The notes beneath the pieces were generated by a model. It did not search any database. It had not been told where the DNA came from and saw nothing but the letters and a program-made list of their open reading frames with translations. Of a stretch of 64,000 nt of DNA, positions 9,106 through 15,891 are shown one piece after another; the stretch's first letter is position 1, and every line of letters begins with the position of its first letter. A program made the position numbers and the translations under genes. The DNA is from Chromobacterium sp. IIBBL 290-4 (GTDB lineage Bacteria > Pseudomonadota > Gammaproteobacteria > Burkholderiales > Chromobacteriaceae), in NCBI RefSeq assembly GCF_024207115.1, contig NZ_CP100128.1, forward strand, positions 3,906,001-3,970,000, written 5' to 3'.

Positions 9106-10458
9106 CTATGGCCGAGGGCGCCGGACGGCTTGGCGGGCCAGCAGCATGCTCTCAAATGCTTCGGCTATGTTTTGCACTTGGCGATTCTTGTGCGCCAGCG
9201 GGCTGTTCACCCCTACCCAATGCACCAGCATGGCTGGATTGGCCTCGAAAACCAGCAGCTCGCCGTTAGGCAGCAGGCTGAAGTCTATGCCGGCATAGTC
9301 TAGATCCAGACGGCAGCCGATCTCATGCAAGGTCGCCATTGCCCGCGCGCCCAGCGTGTGTTGCGGGTTTTCCAGAAAGCCGCGCTCTTCTTCTATTTTC
9401 CAGGGCTGCTCCTCCATGCCGGCGCTGTGATAATGCACCATCCAGTGTTCGGCGATAGCCAGGTGATAGGGCATTGGCTGACGGTCGATGAAGACTGCCC
9501 GATATTTTCGGTAGCAGCCATCGGCGCTGCGGTAGTCGATATAGCTGCTGAGGTAATGGCTGCCGGCTTCCTTGCGCAGTTGGCCTAGCGCTTCTTCAAG
9601 CGTGTCGCACCGTTGCAATCCATCGCCGCCCTGCGTGGCGGCAGGACGCGTCAATAGCGGAAAGCGCAGGCCGGCGCGCAGCAGGATGGTCTGCAGCGCG
9701 GCTTCGTCAGGGGGCGGGCTTTGCAATTGTAGGCAGGGGGCGATGCGCACGCCATCCAGCGCCGCCAGCCTGGCAGGCAGCCGGTGACGTTGGGTAGCGG
9801 CTACCCGGTGCGGCGGATTGAGCGTCTGGAGGCGATTGCCCGCCAAAAAGCGACGTAGCCTGGGCAGCATCGCGCGGGCGATATCCGGCTCGCCGATGGC
9901 GTTGAAAACCAAGTCATGCGGCGGCAGCGCAGCATCCTCGGATTCCGCCGCGCAATCCAGTGCGTACTTGATCCGCGTGCTGCCGCCGGCGGCGAGCAGG
10001 GTATCGAATGGCGTGTTGCCGACGGCGCGCCCGACGCACAATATCAACAGGCGCCTGGTCGCGGGCTCCACTTCTTCTATGAATACCCGCTGCAACTGGT
10101 AGGCGTGTTCGCGGCAGCGAGCTTCTTCCAGAGCATTCCCCGCGTGATGATGAATGGCGGCCAGATTGAGGTAGGCGCCGGCCTGGTTCGGATCCAGTCT
10201 CAGCAACAGGTGGTACCAGCGCTCCGCGGAGTCGTAATCCTGCTTCATGAAATAGCCGGTGGCGATGTCGCTCAGCGGCTGCAATGCGCTATTGCCTGCG
10301 CCCAGCCCGTAGGCTTGCAGCGCATGCGCGGCCAGAAGGTGCGCGGTGGCGCCCAGCTCATCGCCTAACGCGCGGGCCAGCTTGGCCATGACCAAATGCA
10401 GGCTGATGTCCTGAGGCGCGGCATCCAGCCGAGCTTGCAATTCGATCAATTCGTCCAT
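9106..10458 (-). CDS. TPR protein with ATP-grasp-like ligase domain
   Basis: A 450-aa cytoplasmic protein. Residues ~1-125 form TPR-like helical repeats (AERWYHLLLRLDPNQAGAYLNLAAIHHHAG). The C-terminal half resembles an ATP-grasp ligase: TRPAATQGGDGLQR looks like the nucleotide-binding lid, YRKYRAVFIDRQPMPYH is the central strand region, and DYAGIDFSLLPNGELLVFEANPAM carries the acidic metal-binding residues before a final Asn. ATP-grasp enzymes form amide or ester bonds, often on peptides. The gene is divergent from two tiny peptide genes ~850 bp away, which could be substrates (unproven). ATG 10458 is preferred over a TTG 24 nt upstream. Confidence 0.75.
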   Translation of the reverse strand: MDELIELQARLDAAPQDISLHLVMAKLARALGDELGATAHLLAAHALQAYGLGAGNSALQPLSDIATGYFMKQDYDSAERWYHLLLRLDPNQAGAYLNLAAIHHHAGNALEEARCREHAYQLQRVFIEEVEPATRRLLILCVGRAVGNTPFDTLLAAGGSTRIKYALDCAAESEDAALPPHDLVFNAIGEPDIARAMLPRLRRFLAGNRLQTLNPPHRVAATQRHRLPARLAALDGVRIAPCLQLQSPPPDEAALQTILLRAGLRFPLLTRPAATQGGDGLQRCDTLEEALGQLRKEAGSHYLSSYIDYRSADGCYRKYRAVFIDRQPMPYHLAIAEHWMVHYHSAGMEEQPWKIEEERGFLENPQHTLGARAMATLHEIGCRLDLDYAGIDFSLLPNGELLVFEANPAMLVHWVGVNSPLAHKNRQVQNIAEAFESMLLARQAVRRPRP

Positions 10459-10654
10459 GGCACGGCAGCCTCGCGACGGCAAGACGGGGGGAGCGAAGGA
10501 CTGGCAAGGAGTGGAATGGCATGGGGCGATAAAGAAATTATTCCAGGTCTTATTATCGCAAGGCAGATTATTAAGTTTTTCCGAATATTGTTGGGCTTTC
10601 TTAAGAGAGGCCAGCGAAGATCATCAATAACCCCTAAGAAAATCAATGGGTAAG

Positions 10655-10883
10655 CTGGCTGCGGCAGTGTGTAATGCGCATCGAGCCTGCGTCCAGGGCG
10701 AATGCGCGACTCGCTGAATCAAGCCAACCACACATGCGTTCTCATGACCGCTCAGCGATGCTGCCTAAGCTCCACGCTGTTCTCAAGGCCTCTACTGGCG
10801 ATGCGGGCCCTGATGTCACGTCGCCGAAGGCGGCCTCGACAATGGCGGCAGACATAACCTTTGTCGGCAGGTCGCCAGTCCGG
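10655..10883 (-). pseudogene. Decayed IS5-family transposase C-terminal fragment
   Basis: Reading the minus strand from 10883 gives a clear match in style to the C-terminus of IS5-group (IS427-like) transposases: ADKGY, then RLRRRDIRARIASRGLE, ELRQHR, a stop where Trp is expected, AVMRTHVWLA, a second stop, and SRIRP followed by RRLDAH. Intact relatives read RLGRHRWVVERTLAWL then FRRLRIRYERR. Two in-frame TGA codons and the loss of the N-terminal two thirds show it is long dead. It marks this intergenic area as a past insertion site. Confidence 0.75.
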
Positions 10884-11309
10884 TCATTAAGGTCCTGACG
10901 CCATGGTTCAAATTAATTTTTGCGTCGGGATCAAGAGGATGTCAGCAAGATGGTGCGACTTTGCATGGAAGCGCGCAGAGTAGTTTTCATGGAGAGTCCA
11001 ATGGTTGCCATAGCGGCAATTAGCTCGGGATGCTGCGGCGATAGGTGGTCGGGATGGGCTTTTGAGCATGATGGAGGCTTGCGTTGCCTTGCCTGCCAGC
11101 GCCTCTGATTGGATGAGCCGGGAGCAGGCCTGGGTTTCGCTTTCCTGTCCATTTCGAAGTATTTCGCCATTTGAAGCGGATGTTTGCTGTTCTTGCGGGA
11201 GGCAGAGAATTGTGCAAGCATGTAAATGCCAATGACATTCATTGGTCGCTGCATTCATGTATTTGTGATTATGCGGCGCATGCCTAATAAACATAGATGG
11301 AGAAGACGA
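10884..11309. other. Gene-poor stretch upstream of the two peptide genes
   Basis: No convincing gene is seen on either strand. The stretch becomes AT-richer towards 11,200-11,300 and must hold the promoter of the two small peptide genes. No sharp -35/-10 pair is evident by eye. Confidence 0.4.
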
Positions 11310-11465
11310 ATGAGCAATCAAGTACAGGTCATCGAGGAAATTGCGGAGGATGACGTCGCTGTAGTGCAAGGCGCAGGCATCCCACGCGACATGATTAATG
11401 ACAGCTCCTCCTTGCGCATGATAGATGAGTTCTTGAGGGCTGTGACTGGGCATGGGCTGGACTAA
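11310..11465 (+). CDS. Small peptide (51 aa) with possible double-glycine-type leader
   Basis: An ATG with a GGAGA ribosome-binding site 6 nt upstream opens a 51-aa acidic peptide. The N-terminal part (VIEEIAEDDVAVVQGAG) resembles leaders cleaved after Gly-Gly/Gly-Ala by C39-peptidase transporters, which would leave a ~28-residue product rich in Asp/Ser and ending HGLD. No hydrophobic signal peptide is seen. It is followed 27 nt later by a second peptide gene and then a terminator, so the two form a compact transcript. A RiPP or bacteriocin precursor is possible, but no transporter or protease gene is in view. Confidence 0.55.
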   Translation: MSNQVQVIEEIAEDDVAVVQGAGIPRDMINDSSSLRMIDEFLRAVTGHGLD

Positions 11466-11492
11466 ACTAAACTGATTTTGGAGATTCGCTAA

Positions 11493-11663
11493 ATGATTAA
11501 AGAGTCAGGTTTGGAGCAGTTCGAAAGCCATTTGGAATCCAGTCTTGAGCTGGCGAAAGCAGTTCGCCTGCAGTTCCAAGAGGTTGAGCAAGTGAGCGCT
11601 GCTGGGATCAAGGAGGTAGTCGATCAGATCATTCTGATTGGCGGCAATTTGTTGGGTAACTAA
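11493..11663 (+). CDS. Second small peptide (56 aa) with possible double-glycine-type leader
   Basis: An ATG with GGAG ~9 nt upstream opens a 56-aa peptide. The first ~38 residues are a charged amphipathic helix ending in EVEQVSAAG, which resembles the ELxxVSGG type of leader. The remainder (IKEVVDQIILIGGNLLGN) is short and hydrophobic. Together with the preceding gene this looks like a two-peptide precursor pair. A strong terminator lies 20 nt downstream. No homologue is recognised, so function is inference from size, leader shape and pairing. Confidence 0.55.
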   Translation: MIKESGLEQFESHLESSLELAKAVRLQFQEVEQVSAAGIKEVVDQIILIGGNLLGN

Positions 11664-11683
11664 GCTTAGGCCAATCAATTGAT

Positions 11684-11719
11684 AATGCCGTCCATTTTCA
11701 CAAATGGACGGCATTTTTC
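11684..11719 (+). terminator. Rho-independent terminator after the peptide genes
   Basis: A near-perfect 14-bp stem (AATGCCGTCCATTT with AAATGGACGGCATT), a 4-nt loop and T-run closes the two-peptide transcript, supporting that those small frames are genuinely transcribed. Confidence 0.92.
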
Positions 11720-12044
11720 TTGAAACGGACGGACGTCGGCACTGTTGGCGAAGGGGCCTGCAGGAGTCTGCATTCGACAGATGCCTGGCACTTCGATGCC
11801 AGGGAAGCGCGGACTTGTCGCTTGCCTGCCACGGTTTTTGGGAAGCAGATGGTTATGGAGAAGCGTTCGATCGTCACCGTCAGGGCATGGCTTGCATTGC
11901 CTTACTCCCATGGTTTAGCGATTATTTTCAAAAAAATAATGAATATCCTTGATAATTTTTGCCAATTATCAAGGTTTATTTAAGTTGGCAGAATGCATTT
12001 CAACCGCCGGCGTGGTGTCGGCGGAAGACATGACAGGAGCCGAC
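11720..12044. other. Intergenic stretch with a 9-bp inverted repeat
   Basis: No gene is supported in these 325 bases. The AT-rich end contains a perfect inverted repeat at 11947-11974 (CCTTGATAA, 10-nt spacer, TTATCAAGG), ~70 bp before the SnoaL gene start. It lacks a T-run in the right place and could be an operator for the downstream operon. Confidence 0.5.
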
Positions 12045-12569
12045 ATGAATCCATCCTTCCCGCTGCTGGGCGCCGCTTTGCTGGCGCTTTCCCTGAACGC
12101 CGCCGCTGCCGAAGTTTTGCCGCAAGCCGAGCGCGTGTTTTCCGATCGCAAAGGCGGCGACGCCGTCGCCGTCAAATTGGCCGCCTTGCGTTATGCCGCG
12201 TTCTGGAACAGCGGCGATCCGCATTACGCCGAGCTGGCCTTGGCTCCCAGCTTTACCGATCACACTCTGCCTGAGGGCAGGCCTCAAGGCGTGGCCGGGC
12301 CCTTGCAAGCCTCCAAGACTTTCCGCGCGGCGGTGCCCGACCTCAAGGTGGAGGTGACGGATATGGTGCTGGCGGGCGATAGAGTGGCCTTACGCCTGCA
12401 TTTCACCGGTCATTTCAGCGGCAAATTCGGCGAGCTGCAGGGCGTGGGACAGGCTGTGGATTTCCAGGCTTTCGATCTGTATCGGGTGAAGGATGGCCGC
12501 ATCGCCGACAACTGGCACCTGGAAGACAATTTGTCCTTGCTGAAGCAACTGGGAGCGATCAAGCCATGA
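12045..12569 (+). CDS. Exported SnoaL-like (NTF2-fold) protein
   Basis: A 174-aa protein with a signal peptide (LLGAALLALSLNAAAAE, cleavage near residue 19), predicted periplasmic. The mature part follows the ester-cyclase/SnoaL pattern: RYAAFWNSGDPHYAELALAPSFTDHTLPEG, then LRLHFTGHFSGKFGE and DLYRVKDGRIADNWHLEDNLSLL. SnoaL-fold proteins bind or isomerise small hydrophobic molecules; the substrate here is unknown. ATG 12045 has AGGAG 5 nt upstream. Its TGA overlaps the ATG of an SDR gene, and a Tat-exported deacetylase-like gene follows, so the three form one operon. Confidence 0.85.
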   Translation: MNPSFPLLGAALLALSLNAAAAEVLPQAERVFSDRKGGDAVAVKLAALRYAAFWNSGDPHYAELALAPSFTDHTLPEGRPQGVAGPLQASKTFRAAVPDLKVEVTDMVLAGDRVALRLHFTGHFSGKFGELQGVGQAVDFQAFDLYRVKDGRIADNWHLEDNLSLLKQLGAIKP

Positions 12570-13273
12570 ATGCGAAACCGGATTTTCTGCGCCAGCGCAA
12601 AGTGGCGGTATTGGGCGGCGCCTCCGGCATCGGCCGCGCCGTGGCGCATTTGGCCGCGGAGCAAGGCGCGGAAGTGTTTGTGCTGGGACGTTCCGAGGCT
12701 GAGGCCGGTCCCTGGCGTTATCTGCCGGCCGACATCACCGATGCGGAGAGTTTGAAGAGGGCGTTTGAGGCCATCGGCCATATCGACCACCTGGTGGTGA
12801 CCGCCGGCGCGCGAGTGGGCTCGCCCAAGCTGGATGAGCTGTCGCTGGCGGCCTTGAGCCAAACCTTCGAGGTCAAGCTGTTCGGCAGCCTGATCGCCGC
12901 TCAGCAGGCGCTGCCTTACCTGGCCGCTGACGGGTCCATCACCTTCACCTCCGGCCTGCTGTCGCGCAAGTACGGCCCGGGCGGCCTGCTCAAGAGCACG
13001 GTCAATGCCGCGCTGGAGGCGGCGGCGAAAAATCTGGCCAAGGAGTTGGCTCCGCGGCGGGTCAATGTGGTGAGTCCCGGCGTGGTGGATACCGAGCTGT
13101 GGGGCGAGGCGGACGCGGCAGGCCGTCTGGCGGCGATGGCGCGGATAGGCGCCGGTTTGCCTGTCGGCCGGGTAGGACGGCCGGACGAGCTGGCCGAGGC
13201 TTATCTGTTCGCCATGGGCAATGGCTATCTCACCGGCGCGGTGCTGGACGTGGACGGCGGCGGCCTGCTGTAG
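12566..13273 (+). CDS. Atypical SDR oxidoreductase lacking the catalytic tyrosine
   Basis: A classical-length (235 aa) cytoplasmic short-chain dehydrogenase. The cofactor motif GGASGIG is at residues 17-23, and the C-terminal VSPGVVDTEL and GAVLDVDGG are typical. The expected Y-x-x-x-K is replaced: the active-site region reads SGLLSRKYGPGGLLKSTVNAAL, with Gly where Tyr should stand before Lys. Such Tyr-less SDRs form a recognised divergent group whose activity is unclear. It overlaps the SnoaL gene by 4 nt (ATGA) and is followed after 11 nt by the deacetylase-like gene, so translation is coupled. Confidence 0.87.
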   Translation: MNAKPDFLRQRKVAVLGGASGIGRAVAHLAAEQGAEVFVLGRSEAEAGPWRYLPADITDAESLKRAFEAIGHIDHLVVTAGARVGSPKLDELSLAALSQTFEVKLFGSLIAAQQALPYLAADGSITFTSGLLSRKYGPGGLLKSTVNAALEAAAKNLAKELAPRRVNVVSPGVVDTELWGEADAAGRLAAMARIGAGLPVGRVGRPDELAEAYLFAMGNGYLTGAVLDVDGGGLL

Positions 13274-13284
13274 AGGAGCGGCGG

Positions 13285-14274
13285 ATGTCTGAACATTTGT
13301 CTGAACATTGGATCATCAACCGCCGCCAGTTTCTGGCCGGCATGGCGGCGAGCGGCGCCAGCGCGGCGCTGCCGGCAGGCTCGGCCTGGGCGGCGTCGGC
13401 GGATTCGACAAGGAGCATGCAGGATATGCAAGGCAAGCAAACTGAATTTTGGCCGGATGGCGCCAGATTGGCGATTTCCATTTCCATGCAGTTCGAAGCG
13501 GGCGCGCAACCGGAACGCGGCGCCAGCGGGCCTTTTCCGCCGCTGGATCCCAAGTACGCCGATTTGCCCATGCAAAGCTGGTACGACTACGGCGTGCGCG
13601 AAGGCATTCCACGGCTGCTGGACCTGTGGGAGCGGACAGGGGTGAAGGTGACCTCGCATATGGTGGGGCAGGCGGTGGATCGCCATCCGCAGTTGGCGAG
13701 GGAGATTGTCGAGCGCGGGCATGAGGCGGCCGGCCACGGTCAGACTTGGGAGCCGCAGTATTCGATGACGCCCGATCAGGAAAGGGTGGCTTATCGCGCC
13801 AGCATCGCCAGCATAGAGCGGGCGACCGGCACGCGGCCGACAGGCTTCAACGCGTTTTGGCTGCGCGGCACGCCCCATACACTGGGCATTCTCCAAGAGC
13901 TGGGCTTTGTCTATCACATCGACAATGTCAGCCGCGACGAGCCATTCACCGTGCCGGTGAACGGCAAGCCTTTCGTGGTGGTGCCGTACACGCTGCGCAA
14001 CAACGATATCGTCCGCTTCGACTCGCCCGCTTTGAGCAACGACGCTTATCTGGCGGATCTGAAGGCCGAGTTCGACCAGCTGTATCTGGAGGCCGGCAGC
14101 CGCCGCCGCATGATGTCGATCAGCACGCATGACCGCATCTCCGGCACCCCGGCGCGGGTGAAGGCGCTGGAAGCCTTCATCCTGTACGCGCAGAGTCATC
14201 CCGGCGTGCGCTTCATGCGCAAGGACGAGATCGCCCGCTTCGCGCTGGCGGCGCCGGGCGTGCCGGCGTTCTGA
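13285..14274 (+). CDS. Tat-exported polysaccharide deacetylase-like / PuuE-type hydrolase
   Basis: A 329-aa protein with a twin-arginine signal (INRRQFLAGMAASGASAALPAGSAWA). The mature domain is a NodB-type deacetylase of the PuuE-allantoinase subgroup, with the SMQFEAGAQPERG segment, VGQAVDRHP, the GHEAAGHGQTWEP block and a late STHDRISG histidine. These residues are consistent with metal-dependent amidohydrolase chemistry on a small molecule or glycan. ATG 13285 has GAGGAG upstream. It ends the SnoaL-SDR operon and converges with the AmpH-like gene 5 nt away. The substrate is unknown. Confidence 0.85.
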   Translation: MSEHLSEHWIINRRQFLAGMAASGASAALPAGSAWAASADSTRSMQDMQGKQTEFWPDGARLAISISMQFEAGAQPERGASGPFPPLDPKYADLPMQSWYDYGVREGIPRLLDLWERTGVKVTSHMVGQAVDRHPQLAREIVERGHEAAGHGQTWEPQYSMTPDQERVAYRASIASIERATGTRPTGFNAFWLRGTPHTLGILQELGFVYHIDNVSRDEPFTVPVNGKPFVVVPYTLRNNDIVRFDSPALSNDAYLADLKAEFDQLYLEAGSRRRMMSISTHDRISGTPARVKALEAFILYAQSHPGVRFMRKDEIARFALAAPGVPAF

Positions 14275-14278
14275 GCGC

Positions 14279-15586
14279 TTACTGAGCCTTCTTGGCCTTG
14301 TGAGCGGCAGCCTTGCGGGCTGCCGGCTTAGCCTTGGCCTTGGGCGCTGACTTGGCGGCGGCTTTCTTCTTGGGAGCCGCCGCCTTTTTCTTGGCGGATG
14401 TCAGCTGCTGTTTCGGCGCGATGACGGTTTTCTTGCGCGCGGCCGCGGGTTTGACCGCCGCCACCGGCTGGAAGCCGCTCATCTCGGCCACCAGCTGGTT
14501 CACGCCATTGCTCATATTGCCGAAGTGGGTGCCGCCGCTGCGCGTCAGGCTGACCCAGACCGCCACATTCTGCTTGGGCGCGATGGCCACATAACCGATG
14601 AAGCCGCCGCCGCCGGCGGTTTTCTGGATGATTTCCGGCGCTCTGGCGCTAGGCTCCATTCTGATCCAGGCCAAGCCCAGGTCATCCGCTTGTCCCGCCA
14701 CGTCCATGCCGCGCAGGTAGCGCAAATCATTGCGCTTGTAGTGCATCTGGAAGATTTGCTCGTGCAATTGGCGGCGCGCCGGATTCTGCGGTTGAACCAA
14801 GTCTTGCAGCCAGCGCTGCATATCGCGCGGGGTGGAATAGATGCCGCCGCTGCCGCTGGCCGCCGTGGTGTCCAGGCAGGGGCTGGCGCCGTAGCCTTCC
14901 ATCAGCCGGGCGCATTGCGAGGCGTTGGGCGTCAGCGTGGTGTCCTTCATGCCCAGCGGCGCGGTGACCTTGTCGCGCAGCAGCGCGGCGTAAGGACGGC
15001 CGGTGGCGACTGCCAACGCATCGGCCAGGAAGTCGAAGGCCAGGTTGGAATACTGCGCGTGGTTGCCGGCGGCGTACTTGCTCTTGTTGTTGGCCAGCCA
15101 GTCCCAGCGCTGCTGGCGATCGGGCCAGACGAATACCGGCGTGTTTTCCGGCTTGTTGCCCGGCATTTCACGCGGGAAGCCGCTGGTGTGGGTGGCCAGG
15201 TTGAGCAGGGTGATGGATTGGGCGCCGGCCGGCATGGCGAAACCGGCCGGTGCGTATTTCTGCAGCGGATCGTTGAGGCTGACTTTTCTGTCCTGGGCCA
15301 AGGCGGCCAGCACTTCGCCAGTCATGGTTTTGCTGACGCTGGCGAGGCGCACGACGGTGTCGGTGTCCGGCGGCTGGCGATTGCCGGGCTTGGTCTGGCC
15401 CTGGAAACGCTGGAAGGTTTCGTTGCCGCGCACGGCCACCATCACCATGCCGACCGCGCGGGTGTCGCGGTAAATCTTGGCGGCATAGCGGTCTACCATT
15501 TGTTCCGTGGTTTCGGAGCCGGCCTGCGCGGCTGCCAGAGAGGGAGCAAGTGCCAGCAAAACGCTGAGAGAAAGGATTTTTTTCAT
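14279..15586 (-). CDS. AmpH-like serine hydrolase (beta-lactamase/D,D-carboxypeptidase fold) with Lys/Ala-rich tail
   Basis: A 435-aa exported class-C-type penicillin-recognising enzyme. After a signal peptide (SVLLALAPSLAAA) come the nucleophile motif SVSK, the YSN motif (AQYSNLAFDF) and a KTA/GG triad equivalent near residue 320 (QKTAGGGGF). This matches D-alanyl-D-alanine carboxypeptidase/endopeptidase AmpH relatives acting on peptidoglycan. The last ~58 residues form an extremely basic Lys/Ala/Pro-rich tail (AAAPKKKAAAKSAPKAK-like) resembling histone H1. This is not part of the usual fold and may bind polyanions. The gene stands alone. Confidence 0.88.
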   Translation of the reverse strand: MKKILSLSVLLALAPSLAAAQAGSETTEQMVDRYAAKIYRDTRAVGMVMVAVRGNETFQRFQGQTKPGNRQPPDTDTVVRLASVSKTMTGEVLAALAQDRKVSLNDPLQKYAPAGFAMPAGAQSITLLNLATHTSGFPREMPGNKPENTPVFVWPDRQQRWDWLANNKSKYAAGNHAQYSNLAFDFLADALAVATGRPYAALLRDKVTAPLGMKDTTLTPNASQCARLMEGYGASPCLDTTAASGSGGIYSTPRDMQRWLQDLVQPQNPARRQLHEQIFQMHYKRNDLRYLRGMDVAGQADDLGLAWIRMEPSARAPEIIQKTAGGGGFIGYVAIAPKQNVAVWVSLTRSGGTHFGNMSNGVNQLVAEMSGFQPVAAVKPAAARKKTVIAPKQQLTSAKKKAAAPKKKAAAKSAPKAKAKPAARKAAAHKAKKAQ

Positions 15587-15891
15587 TGCGTGCTTAATAT
15601 GCCCGCCAGCCTGAGGCGACGGGACCGAATTCGTGGGTCTGACGATGTTTCGCGCGGCGCGCGCGCGAGCCGCCGATATTACCCTTTTGCGGCAGAAAAT
15701 GACATGAATGCTTTACATTTCGTTTCACATGACAGGGGGTAGGCGCGAGTCGTGAATATTCCCGCTTGATTTGATATGTTTAAAATCAAAACCTGTCCTT
15801 AAATGCAATGCCTTGCAATTGAAATTTCCCATATGCTTCGGATCGCTCATTTTCATAGTTGAGCGTCATTTATCAGCTTATGGGTGTTCAA
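15587..15891. other. Divergent promoter region between the AmpH-like and collagenase genes
   Basis: About 305 bases with no gene. The composition is AT-rich near 15,700-15,860 (for example the GATATGTTTAAAATC stretch), as expected for two divergent promoters. No defined operator could be picked out by eye. Confidence 0.5.

Noticed and set aside
10908..11453. A 181-codon minus-strand frame over the two-peptide promoter region
   Set aside because: No ribosome-binding site, no domain, and it would be antisense to the better-supported small gene at 11310.
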